Source of the DNA: a virus
DNA length: 52,037 nt
IMG/VR virus record: IMGVR_UViG_3300025151_000050
Location: 1 to 52,037 of that record
Direction: 5' to 3' (one strand)
The translations under genes were made by a program, and so were the position numbers. Position 1 is the stretch's first letter. Every line of letters begins with the position of its first letter. Below, piece by piece: positions 22,101 through 28,587 of this stretch. Under the pieces are notes generated by a model. The model was not told the DNA's origin. It worked only from the letters and a program-made list of their open reading frames with translations, and ran no database searches.

Positions 22101-23500
22101 CCGATGATGTATTTGCTAGATTTGAAGGTGATTTTGATGGAGATGAGCTACACATAGAAGTTTTACCTCAAGGTATGGGACAGCCTATGTTAGAATTTTA
22201 TGACAACATAGCTAAAAATTTAAAAGGTATTAGCTTAGATAAGTTTGTTAATCCTAATAATAATGCTAATTTTAGTATAGGCAATAGACGAGATAGATTT
22301 AAAATTATGGAAGCGTTAGGTCATGGAAATAATGCCATGGGAGAAATATCTAATGTTCAAGGCGTTTACGGTCAAATGGTTCAAATGATAGAGTCAATAG
22401 AGTTGCCATATTCAGGTAAAAAAATTATGCTAAAGCAGCCTACTGATATAATAAAATGGAAGCCTTCTTATTATAAAGATGGAAAATGGTCTGGGAATAT
22501 TAGTGACTTTTTAAGAATAATGTTACAAGCAGCTTTTGATAATAATGAATTTATGCTACTAGGCGAATGGAATTATAATCAGGATGGTCTGTATAGATTT
22601 TTATTTAAAGATGAAAAAGGCAATCCAATTACTGAATTAGATTTTGATTTATTAAGACCATTATTAAAATTAATAAAATCTGCTCAAGACATAAGAAATG
22701 CTAAGACTTATGTTGATGGCCAATTTGATTTGCTTACTACTATGAGAAAAAGTTCAGAGCTAAATAATTTTATTGAACGACTTAATACTGGTATTGTAGG
22801 TGATTTAAAAATTAAAAAATATGATGATGCAGTTATGAGCCCTGTACAAAGCCTTGCAATACTGCCATATCGTTTATATCAGGAATATCTATCTAAATAC
22901 GAAAGAATAGGTGAAAATGGTACTCCATTCCACTTAAACCCTTATCTTCATTATAACGCCCATTTAGACGCTATGGAGCGTATTGATAAAGAAGAGTATG
23001 ATATGTTAGCACAGGCATTAACAGTAGATGGAGTAAATATAGAAGGAAGTGGTGCTTATATAAGACAGCAAGTATCTGAAGGCAATAAATACGCTATGAA
23101 AATGGGTAAGGAATTTTATCGCATATTAGGTGGAGTATCTAAAGCTGGTCCTCAAACTACAGATAGAAATGAAGATTTTATAGCATTTAAAGAACAATAT
23201 AATAAAGAATTTAAAGAATTGTCTAATACAGCACAAGTAGCTGCTACTATTAAGTTCTTAAAAGGAGTAACTATATGGAGAGAAAACATTGCAAAGAAAA
23301 AAACAAAGGCTCCTCATTATTTACCATCTGCTAGTAGGTCTAAAGCAGAATTTCAATTGCTTGATGCAAACGTATTAAGTAGATTCTTTAGATATTATAA
23401 TGAAATAACTAATGCTCCTGAGAATAGAGATTTAAGAGCATCTAAAAGAAAATTAAAATACACTCCTACAATGGATTTATTAAAAAGGTTTGGTTGTTAA
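13166..23500 (+). CDS. Giant virion protein with DPBB-type RNA polymerase core and zincin motif
   Basis: This protein has 3444 residues and starts in the preceding stop (TAATG). Near the C-terminus lies ARFEGDFDGDELHIEVLP, with DFDGD at 2989-2993: the metal-binding signature of two-barrel RNA polymerases (NADFDGD in beta-prime). About 38 residues before it, SRSPIPHVGG (R2951) occupies the place of the beta-prime RAPTLHR block. YIADGG (2653-2658) and lysines 2769 and 2779 (IKFDEHTSTNGK) may belong to the first barrel, with less certainty. HEFAH at 1074-1078 plus downstream HEVFAEAL is a zincin pattern. The N-terminal 550 residues are helical with glycine-rich hydrophobic stretches near 260-300 and 505-520. 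Its size and its position among internal protein genes suggest an injected virion polymerase. The alternative is an inactive structural relic. Confidence 0.82.
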   Translation: MAEEKYGIGFNPIEEEDEAVRLLRSLDYIQNQTKPLNDDEKLISGDKEKYVKLPEEEPVVEQIEPQEESEENQQLYNYANQFIEAQNIPIGDSGKPIVNPSDIGLFLKQTNPYDREIQDYDADLLGDKWLRENPNQKQFEIYETSLSDELAYTFREFADNIKLSVPAFLQMAAQQSNEYSYLNTVKSLVGEEPQDIFDDETNIKLPRDKKIDIINMLQDAKKAQLEENRKDVEYMAWMRYAADTPMSEWGEGVWARSAGRSVSNLLLQYLIPTGAAIITRNPNVGLVSSLGLGYLLEGSNQMSSSIDYLMQGKEISLDEYNKKLSLFRNTWSEEYKEQFGEDISEKKLKLDSDTWTNNNFDMSQLSKGIIKEYGHSKEEAYDIAWVAANTYAVASTSIEFFPGMRIMKRAAGVDRKMIGPKTYRASLFSTILNKTSDATKRIAQKTGLATRLSTPAIAANVGKTSILEGATEWMQYNAEVAIETIGPAAYKSESFSEVYDYNTALESFVGGMMGGGIMSLSTDIVNKSGAMQRVANFSKKMYPGRNTIVVKKDDDGRYKLVFNDKFQGVTIGDPEVRNQLLQRNFKKELLRDEQNNEISYSNFREASEVASQLTDEMNKFDNQIFLHKMQSYIGGEVKIEQTSEGKFQVNAYNKEGKFINTIETADTKVAAKKTLKIASQNIVSINKLNEQISEKEMSENRFLQQLKQEESTTGVNVDVKTSEVKNRGLINNRDLNTDINILKAFNPDSEVKTEEENDVIDKVNDDYNLHEDSNIIKEIIEERGGNVILHSGQTPVEFLKEYEDTFGEDSPENVEAIRNILIEDELLPPSEMPQDNESTPAEKVEKEIELGPEGDAVLDRTDIPITTVDRDDNTGRNINIDKGEKLPIQKTPKPKASKKQKELSSLTDEQLKSRLATLISTEKKAGLPLASQKKELLDELKARGIDEKDLDLKQKISPRILEKLEANREKYIEIVLPKDIDGDVEERINYKEFAKELSRLIKIDTPSSDLLTRDFIDNSIKPFFDKRIVNSKGEKLFNVKEVNDPQVFNKGWYVPSEKTLYINTAYATKDTPFHEFAHPILEYMDKQDPKTFDKLYEEILNTPEGKKAHSVVKELYPVDYQNQTALFKHEVFAEALGYMGKKKYLSPADKTLWQKIVDFIKQVFGIKPESWRSMKADKVLTGPNVSIEKLVEVISDPTKKYTLEVFTDEEKLASMQDILLTMPNPSPTMNPTIPQRILTPVFSEIKDAESSQREFLDVVVGEALNEALSNLPDNLTDNDIFNLNKSISLALGKKLKTMLKIPKRLYKGKKYKVGDIDSQVVDILDNSYKELFSQTLVKSGLQSKLSGDDISPKWTNPLFTYSDDRKTITLTAEGSALHDVFKAVQFKNRVSEFLRKKQIKFSVNDINAKFSKQSEFGKESKEIQEFQKYLDKKDILNVDGKRIKSIDSFELAEHFDTYMAEKYPLFYESFPKNYGVEIHKIYRDYELSEQMKENSIANRVAFFDKATTLHNYFSYHGMGKGYKEGPASIDNTAPLFWYSYEKTHDGDIVLYEYQSDIFDKDVSTGLSSNDLIKDLKTKGSDSTTSGFILEKALDVYYGKSSDAVADMLKYGYRIPPVIKRMINFEFKFKDLIKYVDETDENKSLLIKKIVDNNLMPMFHLDDLRNSNKKELFKLLGNHAFDVFKTTGDFNKALNSYKDILSFQVPDVTSFDENRQLNNWENILHEFKVWSSSMSGYNAYGVNKIDNEMSVALMQDIINNKANKERYYEILTAINNGEQVEGGNEAALIALNENKYREISSRYQRIKTEGLNKEKSSNALTEFIKSSIINNPSFMEATLIRYKRSSEIPNLMYKALAMSKRFTKQAEAEFQKGLRFANNAKFLTNEVFSSKEALRAFAEAEFQESIVKFLNIYISNRSSSEIKSKALELANEKNQVNAEKIAKEFKVIKDRHDKMINPVVQSRYFDWIIRHSIINASQLIEEGKSIYLNTGASIHKQEHWDEQNDPFHIYKSPNENKWHITKQILMDDRDALLRQKLSKMFAKDGLEDKYKMNLGMFLDTFTTSGPGLLGYKYEYGEINPYDNKDYREVQDWLSNNIKNAVSVYKPTEKTTVAGFDYKYEATKKRLENWNKVGPWYTALTKIKNLGLEYVTPEWSSVPLLKVTKIPSDLTPTFYQKTVLEISDAEGNPQSLSDIKELANHLLEKRNLTARKKDRIFKNAWKQLNEIKEGIVADPQEFRVAMIDGLPIDIRDDFVKWFKVNFNKDKMQKIRSKEAFGESQEYFLDIEDVASNVMTYLNEMSEGLDDLSNKKQTNEKEIGINELTYFRELGINISQNELKSVRKEAHKIDRFEDWLKEVGPKYFALAPSKMVNWKKNGLQKYYLRIRSSIRVNTSEGVNNERDNFNVEIVDEWIDGQWVVKDFKIGLKGPEDKSSGKKNATFEKIMPFEFVEKGLFGFISPKDMRVSRAKKDEDGEYVLDNTGKAERELKERYGSLTERELLLLSKRLGEKDLAIAFMRGEAGKLGIVRITSDHKNKAKNADDYFDLKGVSPEMKEELMGKGLKFKDNNARMQYIAAEIAVVEAMEKVFPDYLNRSIANVYKRIKLPFTPATFSHEMEDIKLRRISPEELKDLRFVYNNKTNTDGLKNVKGVGVKYIADGGTINGRNIFEKFYKGFGLKRGTAKGKTVIYHNDGSGNVIAVKHQHSMMEKLMDIYVGDKRIAYTDKNGNLFLDNGSPIDMLATEDEIKILTGAGNLSNEIIEIPGNAIGFIKFDEHTSTNGKTAIQAWNHIYDRNLVSAFNQFMVPQAEKEIRKMILLAVDTVNSKSIDKQLELLKILENQDSEGYMPSALEMAKLGAGNHPSMAPVYNKLVQRHIIEPGVQLSKVPGSRLDFAPNFRGDLDRGEVALSIQNAKAIKEKYAEMNDMSLSDVDKLSMKVLNEWLADNPIYIFASRSPIPHVGGAMMARVKRLHGRKGLIEINTDDVFARFEGDFDGDELHIEVLPQGMGQPMLEFYDNIAKNLKGISLDKFVNPNNNANFSIGNRRDRFKIMEALGHGNNAMGEISNVQGVYGQMVQMIESIELPYSGKKIMLKQPTDIIKWKPSYYKDGKWSGNISDFLRIMLQAAFDNNEFMLLGEWNYNQDGLYRFLFKDEKGNPITELDFDLLRPLLKLIKSAQDIRNAKTYVDGQFDLLTTMRKSSELNNFIERLNTGIVGDLKIKKYDDAVMSPVQSLAILPYRLYQEYLSKYERIGENGTPFHLNPYLHYNAHLDAMERIDKEEYDMLAQALTVDGVNIEGSGAYIRQQVSEGNKYAMKMGKEFYRILGGVSKAGPQTTDRNEDFIAFKEQYNKEFKELSNTAQVAATIKFLKGVTIWRENIAKKKTKAPHYLPSASRSKAEFQLLDANVLSRFFRYYNEITNAPENRDLRASKRKLKYTPTMDLLKRFGC

Positions 23501-26500
23501 TGGCTAATAAATGCGATACAGGTAAAGCAGGATTTGATAATTTAAATAACGATAATGAAGCTCGGAACAAAATATCAGCTGCTGATGCTGATAAAAAAGT
23601 TAAAGCTACAGGGCGTTTATTAGAACGTGAAAATATTGTATCAGAATTAGAAAAAAACAACAAACCTAATTCTATTATTAAAGAGAAAGATTTAGACAAC
23701 GCTATTAAAGCTGTATTTGGTAAAGATGAAAGAAAAGTTTTATTACACAAAATTGACTCTTTATTTCATACAAATGAAATGATGCGACCTGTACTTGAAG
23801 ATATAATAAGAGAACATGTTGTTGTACATCAAAAAACAGGTGGTATAAAAGATTTTAATAAGTTAGGTCTTGAAGCATTAACGCCTAGTAGTTTAAAAGT
23901 TGTTTATAGAGAAATGAATAATTTTTTAGCTGCTACTAATGTAGGTGATAAAAAAGGAAATTATGCTGTAGGATTAATTAAGCATTTTAAAGTAAAACTA
24001 TATACTCCAAAAACTTCAGGTAAGACTGTATATGCAGATAAAGATGGTTCATTTTTTAAATTTGCTGATGAAATAACAAGACTGCATGAGAGAATATCGT
24101 ATCGTATTAATGAGTTTATGTTTAAACCAAAGACATGGAAATCTAAAAGACAATATGGTATGAATGACATATTAACTAGCTTAAGAAATTTAGCAGATGA
24201 TATTCCTTTAAATCAGCGTAAAGAGATTGAAAGACCTGATGAAAAAATAGTTACTATATGGTCGTGGATGATGGGTGGTAGAGTTTTTATAGGACCTAAA
24301 ACAATTAAAGTAGATGATAAAGATGTACCTAATCCTAATGTAGGTAAATTAATGATTTATCAAGAAAGAGCTTCTACTGGTAAGAAATATAAAGAGACTG
24401 ATGACCTTATATTTGCATGGCAAGACCCTGTTCTTTTATCTGAATATAAAAACGGAGAGTTTGCAATACCTTTTAGCTCTACAATGTTTAATAATTTATT
24501 AAAATTAGTTGAAAAAGGTAGAGTTGTAGACAATGAAATGCTTGATTATATGAATGAAAGGCATCCTAAGTCTGTAAAAGCAATAGAAGTAGCAATGAAA
24601 AAACTATTTAAAGGATTAACTGGAGTTGAAATTACTAATATATTGTGGAAACCTGAAAGCAAGGAAGCTCTTGCTGCTTTAAATAAGCTTTCTGACAATC
24701 AAAAAGTTTTATATAAAAAACTATTAGATGCATTTCAAGGGTATGCTTTATTAGAACCTTCTATTTACAATGGTCAGGTAGCTCAAAAAAAAGAAAATCA
24801 CTTTCCTGTGCAATATCAAAAAGAAATTATGCCTTATTTAATAGATAATTATATTTCTAGAAGAGAAAGTGAACTTTTTGACAAAAAAGGTGAGCTTGAA
24901 ATATCTACAGGCAAGGAACGAAAAGTTATTAAAAAAGAAATATCTGATTTAAAATCTAATATATCTAGAGCTCAATTTATACGTGATAGAATAGATGGTT
25001 ATCCGTTAGATACTAGCCAAAACATTATACTTCCTATAGCTAAGGATAATAAATTTGTTAAAAGAATTACAAATGCATTCCCTCATGAAGCTATGAGAAC
25101 AGATGGTGGTGTTTATTATACATATTCAAAACATATTATGTCTGGTATACAACGTAACTTTTTAACAGCACAGCTTATAGAATCTCTAGCAACTGCAGGT
25201 AATGAAAAAATACAAGATGCATTAATTAATTACTACAAAGTTCCATTTAATAAGCCTGATGTTAAAACTAATATTTTAGGTACATATACTTCTGTAGAAA
25301 ATATATCTAGACGATTAGGTAGTATTAACATAAATATTACTCCTGAAATGTTAAGCAGAAGAATAGGAACACTTAATTCGTGGGTTACAGCTAATTATTT
25401 ATCAGGACTGGGAACAACTGTACAAAATTTTACAGCTATAAATCAAAACATTATTGACCATAGCTGGGGGTCATTAAGAGATGCACAAGACTCATGGTCT
25501 AAATACAAAAAAGAATGGACTGAACTTATAAATGAATCAGGTATAGTAGAGTTCCAAGACTTTTTTAGTAAATCGATGATTAATGACCTTGCTAATCAAG
25601 AGTTAGAGGATAAAACTTCTGAAACTTTATTGGCATCTATGTTACAATATCACGCTGAAAAGAAAAAAATAGGTGAACCTAAAGCTAGAGAAAACTTTGA
25701 AAGCAACATAGCTAGAGCTTTAAAAGAATCAGCTTTATTTGACCAAAATATTGTTATTCTAGATGAATCAGAAATTAAACAACGTTCTAAAGAAAGAAAG
25801 TCTGAACGTAATAGAAGAATAATAAACAAAATGGTTCAATTTGCTATTAATAAAGAATTTGAATTTAATAGGCATATAAAAGGATGGAAAGTAGTTCCTT
25901 ATACTGCATTAGGAGCTTACCTTAAAACATGGACTGCAATTGCATCTAATATGGGTGTTTTAGGAAGCATGGGCTCTACTGAAGGTTATATAAGAAGTAT
26001 GAGTTTTATTATAGGAGTGCAAACAGCACAAAAGAATGGATATATTAGAGATGATATTCAGCCATGGAAAAATAAGGATGAATTAGGAGCTATTATTGAA
26101 ATAGGTAGAACATTTTCTAGGTTTACTAATTTTGGATTATCAACTACTGATGTAGGAGAAGGTTCTTATGGTAGAATAGGCAATTTAAATATGAAGTTTA
26201 AATACTGGTCTCAACAAAAGTTTGGTAGGGATGTGCGTATTATAAAAAACGCAATTACTTCAATGCAAGATATAGATAAGATAAGTAAAGGTAAAAGTGC
26301 TAATCCATTTTTTAATCCAAAAGAAGTTTTAAAGATATTGAAGCTTATGTTATCACCTAAATATATGGGGAAAGGTTCTGATGCATTAAGAAAAGTTAAT
26401 CCTGAAGTTGCAGCATTAAGAAACTTTTTATTTATACAAGGTATTATGACAATATTATTTGATTTTTTTATATTTGGACCATTATTATTACCTGGATATC

Positions 26501-26835
26501 TAGGAAGACAATTAGCTATAGGTCCTACTAAATATTTAAGAGGAATGGGAAGTGATTTATTATCATTAAGTATGATAGTACCAATGCTTGCATTAATGGC
26601 GTATATGGGAGATGATGAGGAAGAAGATGTAGAAAGAACTCTTACTCAATATTTAAGAAGAACTTATATTGGATATTTGCCTATGATGGCTTGGGATTAC
26701 ATAGTATTTTTATTTTACTTACTAAATGATAATACCAGTGGAGTAGCTAAACAAGCTGGCAACATTACAAGAGCATTGCCAGGTGGTAAATATGCGGGGC
26801 CTGTAGTTAGAGAAGCAATAGAAGCAGCTGAATAG
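23500..26835 (+). CDS. Large internal virion protein with hydrophobic C-terminal region
   Basis: The ATG at 23500 overlaps the giant gene's stop (TAATG) and gives 1111 residues; TTG at 23494 is a less likely start. Most of the chain is charged and helical. The last 130 residues contain clustered hydrophobic segments (GIMTILFDFFIFGPLLLPGY, LLSLSMIVPMLALMAYMG, MMAWDYIVFLFYLL) that could cross or enter a membrane. It ends the rightward operon. I infer an ejected pore- or channel-forming partner of the giant polymerase, comparable in role to T7 gp15/gp16. No enzyme motif was recognised. Confidence 0.55.
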   Translation: MANKCDTGKAGFDNLNNDNEARNKISAADADKKVKATGRLLERENIVSELEKNNKPNSIIKEKDLDNAIKAVFGKDERKVLLHKIDSLFHTNEMMRPVLEDIIREHVVVHQKTGGIKDFNKLGLEALTPSSLKVVYREMNNFLAATNVGDKKGNYAVGLIKHFKVKLYTPKTSGKTVYADKDGSFFKFADEITRLHERISYRINEFMFKPKTWKSKRQYGMNDILTSLRNLADDIPLNQRKEIERPDEKIVTIWSWMMGGRVFIGPKTIKVDDKDVPNPNVGKLMIYQERASTGKKYKETDDLIFAWQDPVLLSEYKNGEFAIPFSSTMFNNLLKLVEKGRVVDNEMLDYMNERHPKSVKAIEVAMKKLFKGLTGVEITNILWKPESKEALAALNKLSDNQKVLYKKLLDAFQGYALLEPSIYNGQVAQKKENHFPVQYQKEIMPYLIDNYISRRESELFDKKGELEISTGKERKVIKKEISDLKSNISRAQFIRDRIDGYPLDTSQNIILPIAKDNKFVKRITNAFPHEAMRTDGGVYYTYSKHIMSGIQRNFLTAQLIESLATAGNEKIQDALINYYKVPFNKPDVKTNILGTYTSVENISRRLGSININITPEMLSRRIGTLNSWVTANYLSGLGTTVQNFTAINQNIIDHSWGSLRDAQDSWSKYKKEWTELINESGIVEFQDFFSKSMINDLANQELEDKTSETLLASMLQYHAEKKKIGEPKARENFESNIARALKESALFDQNIVILDESEIKQRSKERKSERNRRIINKMVQFAINKEFEFNRHIKGWKVVPYTALGAYLKTWTAIASNMGVLGSMGSTEGYIRSMSFIIGVQTAQKNGYIRDDIQPWKNKDELGAIIEIGRTFSRFTNFGLSTTDVGEGSYGRIGNLNMKFKYWSQQKFGRDVRIIKNAITSMQDIDKISKGKSANPFFNPKEVLKILKLMLSPKYMGKGSDALRKVNPEVAALRNFLFIQGIMTILFDFFIFGPLLLPGYLGRQLAIGPTKYLRGMGSDLLSLSMIVPMLALMAYMGDDEEEDVERTLTQYLRRTYIGYLPMMAWDYIVFLFYLLNDNTSGVAKQAGNITRALPGGKYAGPVVREAIEAAE

Positions 26836-26856
26836 TTAAGCTTGAGCATAATTCAG
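26828..26856. terminator. Weak inverted repeat at the convergent gene junction
   Basis: CTGAAT (26828-26833) pairs with ATTCAG (26851-26856) across the point where the rightward late operon (stop ending 26835) meets the leftward early operon (last stop at 26836-26838). There is no T-run on either strand, so it would be at best a weak bidirectional terminator. No other terminator is visible here. Confidence 0.25.
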
Positions 26857-27021
26857 TAATTTCTTTCTTTCTCTTAATGTAACATGAACTTTTATTTTAT
26901 CTTTATTATCCAAAGAATCATAATCACAATTCACAAATAATTTTGAAAGCATAGTGTCTAAGATAACTACTTTAGCCATAACTTGCATTTGTTCTTGATA
27001 TATTCGTTCCTTATAAGTCAA
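26836..27021 (-). CDS. Small hypothetical protein, end of early operon
   Basis: This 61-residue protein is the last gene of the leftward operon. It has a helical N-terminus (YKERIYQEQMQVMAKVVILD) and a basic C-terminal helix (VTLRERKKLLNY). Its start overlaps the end of the nuclease gene by 11 bases, and the SD (AAAAGGAG) lies inside that gene. Its stop abuts the stop of the converging late operon with no gap. No family is recognised. Confidence 0.5.
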   Translation of the reverse strand: MTYKERIYQEQMQVMAKVVILDTMLSKLFVNCDYDSLDNKDKIKVHVTLRERKKLLNYAQA

Positions 27022-27361
27022 TTTTATCTCCTTTTATTAAATTTAAAAAGCTATCTATTTCAATAGCAGCATATGTTTTACTTCTATTTCGTTTAAAAAT
27101 AAGCACAGGTGTTCTATCATTACAATTTTCTTCTGCTTGTTCTAATGAAGACCATATATTTAGTCGTTCTTGATTTTTACATTCAAAACTATATGGTATA
27201 AGTTTTCTTGCAGCAGGAGAAAGTTTTATATCCTCACCTGACTCTCCCATAATAGCTGACTTTATATCATCTTCTTCTAAACTGCTAAATAAACTTCTTA
27301 ATTTGTCTCTTACGAAATCTTGAAGTTTTCTACCTTTAGCTTTTTTTGATGCAGTCTTCAT
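27011..27361 (-). CDS. PD-(D/E)XK-type endonuclease, Holliday-junction-resolvase-like
   Basis: Starting at ATG 27361 the protein has 116 residues; an in-frame TTG at 27379 would add six. The nuclease core is recognisable: an N-terminal basic helix (KAKGRKLQDFVRDKL), GESGEDIKLS with D44, SFECKN with E60 and K62 (the E-x-K half), then a strand ending PVLIFKRNRSKTYAAIE. Small phage proteins of this pattern are annotated as resolvase-like nucleases acting on branched replication or recombination DNA. The Sak4-like, SSB and primase-helicase genes upstream support that role. It overlaps the preceding 68-residue gene by 26 bases. Confidence 0.65.
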   Translation of the reverse strand: MKTASKKAKGRKLQDFVRDKLRSLFSSLEEDDIKSAIMGESGEDIKLSPAARKLIPYSFECKNQERLNIWSSLEQAEENCNDRTPVLIFKRNRSKTYAAIEIDSFLNLIKGDKIDL

Positions 27362-27542
27362 ATAATAATACCCTATCAAGCCTTCTATTAGTTACTCTTT
27401 TAAATTCTCTTAACTTACATTCATTAACTATTTCATCAACTCCATCTTTCAGTAATTTCTCTATTGAAAGCAAAGCTTCTCTTGTAAGCTGAATTTCTGA
27501 GTCTCTAAAGGCTTCTCTTATATATTTTTTAGATATACCCAT
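27336..27542 (-). CDS. Small protein with possible histone-like fold
   Basis: This 68-residue protein reads helix (SKKYIREAFR), short loop, long helix (IQLTREALLSIEKLLKDGVD), loop, then RVTNRRLDRVLL. The order and spacing resemble the histone fold of archaeal HMf proteins: a short helix, a long helix beginning at a V/I-S/T-x-x-A turn, then an R-x-(I/V)-T-x-x-x-(L/I) strand-helix. It could therefore be a dimeric DNA-binding protein. Similarity is by pattern only; an unrelated helical bundle is possible. It sits between a coiled-coil gene and the nuclease. Confidence 0.45.
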   Translation of the reverse strand: MGISKKYIREAFRDSEIQLTREALLSIEKLLKDGVDEIVNECKLREFKRVTNRRLDRVLLYEDCIKKS

Positions 27543-27742
27543 TACATTCCCATTCTATTTCTTATTCTATCAAAAATACTTTTTCTTTCTTCATGTTCTT
27601 TGCTAACTTTAATTAACTCTGCAGCCATTTGAGTAATATCAACTTCAATTCTCTCTAAATCTTGACCAAGCTTACTAACTTTATCAAATAATTTATCAAT
27701 ATCAATTGAAGGTGTTTTAGTTTCTTTTTTTGCTTTTGTCAT
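27542..27742 (-). CDS. Small coiled-coil protein
   Basis: This 66-residue protein has a lysine/threonine N-terminal tail followed by a heptad-like helix from about residue 14 to the end (IDKLFDKVSKLGQDLERIEV, ITQMAAELIKVSKEHEER). Its stop overlaps the next start (TAATG), and SD AAAGGAGC precedes it. It is predicted to oligomerise. No family is recognised; its position suggests an early accessory factor. Confidence 0.55.
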   Translation of the reverse strand: MTKAKKETKTPSIDIDKLFDKVSKLGQDLERIEVDITQMAAELIKVSKEHEERKSIFDRIRNRMGM

Positions 27743-27848
27743 TATAGCTCCTTTGATTCATTCGTTTAATAGCCTTTTCTCTATCAGCTAATATTTTGTC
27801 TATTTTTTCTAGATGAAGTATTTCACCACAGCGTTCACACACTATCAT
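27717..27848 (-). CDS. Very small CxxC protein
   Basis: This 43-residue frame starts at ATG 27848 after SD GGAGAGATTAA and overlaps the coiled-coil gene by 26 bases. The N-terminus MIVCERCGEILHLEK has a CxxC followed by H12, half of a zinc knuckle; the rest is a basic helix. Supported by the SD and the tight packing typical of this operon. It may bind metal as a dimer. Confidence 0.45.
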   Translation of the reverse strand: MIVCERCGEILHLEKIDKILADREKAIKRMNQRSYNDKSKKRN

Positions 27849-27887
27849 TTAATCTCTCCATATTTTTTAATAATATATTTTCTTAGT

Positions 27888-28097
27888 TTATTTAGAGTCT
27901 TTTGTATCTTCTTTTGGTCCAGATTCTTTAACTTTATATTTCTTCGAGAGGAACTCAATAAAATCTTCCTTTTTTCCTAAAAATTCAATTAGGTCTGTTA
28001 ATGTTTTACCTACAACTTCTACTGCATGATTATATTTATTATCTACAGCTCCTATATAATTTTGTAATTGCTGATTAGTTAATTTCTTATTCTTCAT
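27888..28097 (-). CDS. Small hypothetical early protein
   Basis: This 69-residue charged, helical protein begins MKNKKLTNQQLQNYIGAVDN and has a lysine- and aspartate-rich C-terminal tail (KESGPKEDTKDSK). Its start overlaps the end of the upstream basic protein gene by 11 bases. The middle helix VGKTLTDLIEFLGKKEDF is amphipathic. No catalytic motif is seen and the family is not recognised. Confidence 0.5.
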   Translation of the reverse strand: MKNKKLTNQQLQNYIGAVDNKYNHAVEVVGKTLTDLIEFLGKKEDFIEFLSKKYKVKESGPKEDTKDSK

Positions 28098-28272
28098 TTA
28101 AAAAGCTTCTCCATAATTTGAAAGTATGACGTTGTTTTTTTCTCCAAGCTTCATGCTCTTTAGCTGTTCTAGGTTTGCGTCCTAATTTTTTGCGTTTAGC
28201 TTCTACAGCTTTCTTTAAATTATCAGGGTTAGAGTCAAATCCACCCTTCTTATGATACATTTTAGATTTCAT
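28087..28272 (-). CDS. Small basic protein
   Basis: This 61-residue protein is rich in Lys and Arg (KKAVEAKRKKLGRKPRTAKE, WRKKQRHTFKLWRSFL) with GRKPR similar to a minor-groove-binding core. It resembles the short HNH-free tails of phage basic proteins, but no nuclease motif is present. It overlaps both neighbours by about 11 bases. DNA or RNA binding is inferred from charge. Confidence 0.5.
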   Translation of the reverse strand: MKSKMYHKKGGFDSNPDNLKKAVEAKRKKLGRKPRTAKEHEAWRKKQRHTFKLWRSFLNEE

Positions 28273-28498
28273 TCATTTTCTCCCAATATTTATTACGAAC
28301 TTTTCTTTTTAATTTGCTATCAGTCTTTCGATACTTTCTAAGTATCCATTCATTATTTATTTTAAATGTATAAAAGTCTTTTTCTTCCCATTGTAATCTA
28401 TGATATTTAGCTTTAGGATGTGGTCTAGGATTATTAATATTCCATTGCTCATCTATCGCTGTTAAAAAAAATACTAATATATATCCTTTAATTACCAT
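28262..28498 (-). CDS. Small protein with N-terminal membrane anchor
   Basis: This 78-residue protein has a hydrophobic stretch at residues 2-14 (VIKGYILVFFLTA) that could anchor it in the membrane or act as an uncleaved signal. A soluble domain rich in Trp, Tyr and basic residues follows. The start overlaps the end of the 31-residue membrane peptide gene. Function unknown. Confidence 0.5.
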   Translation of the reverse strand: MVIKGYILVFFLTAIDEQWNINNPRPHPKAKYHRLQWEEKDFYTFKINNEWILRKYRKTDSKLKRKVRNKYWEKMNEI

Positions 28499-28587
28499 CT
28501 ACCTAAATAATCTATTATTTTAACAAACAATAAAATGCTTAATATGATAAATACTGCATAGCATATTATAAATATAAATATATTCAT
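28492..28587 (-). CDS. Tiny membrane peptide (31 aa)
   Basis: The frame runs from ATG 28587 to TAA 28492 and encodes one long hydrophobic helix (residues 2-24, including FIFIICYAVFIILSILLFV) ending DYLGRW. It fills the gap between two genes, overlapping both by a few bases, which supports it despite the lack of a clear SD. It could be a small regulatory membrane peptide. Confidence 0.45.
   Translation of the reverse strand: MNIFIFIICYAVFIILSILLFVKIIDYLGRW

Noticed and set aside
27743-28097. CRISPR-like or other repeat array in the AT-rich early region
   Set aside because: No regularly spaced repeats on inspection; the similarity is only A/T richness.
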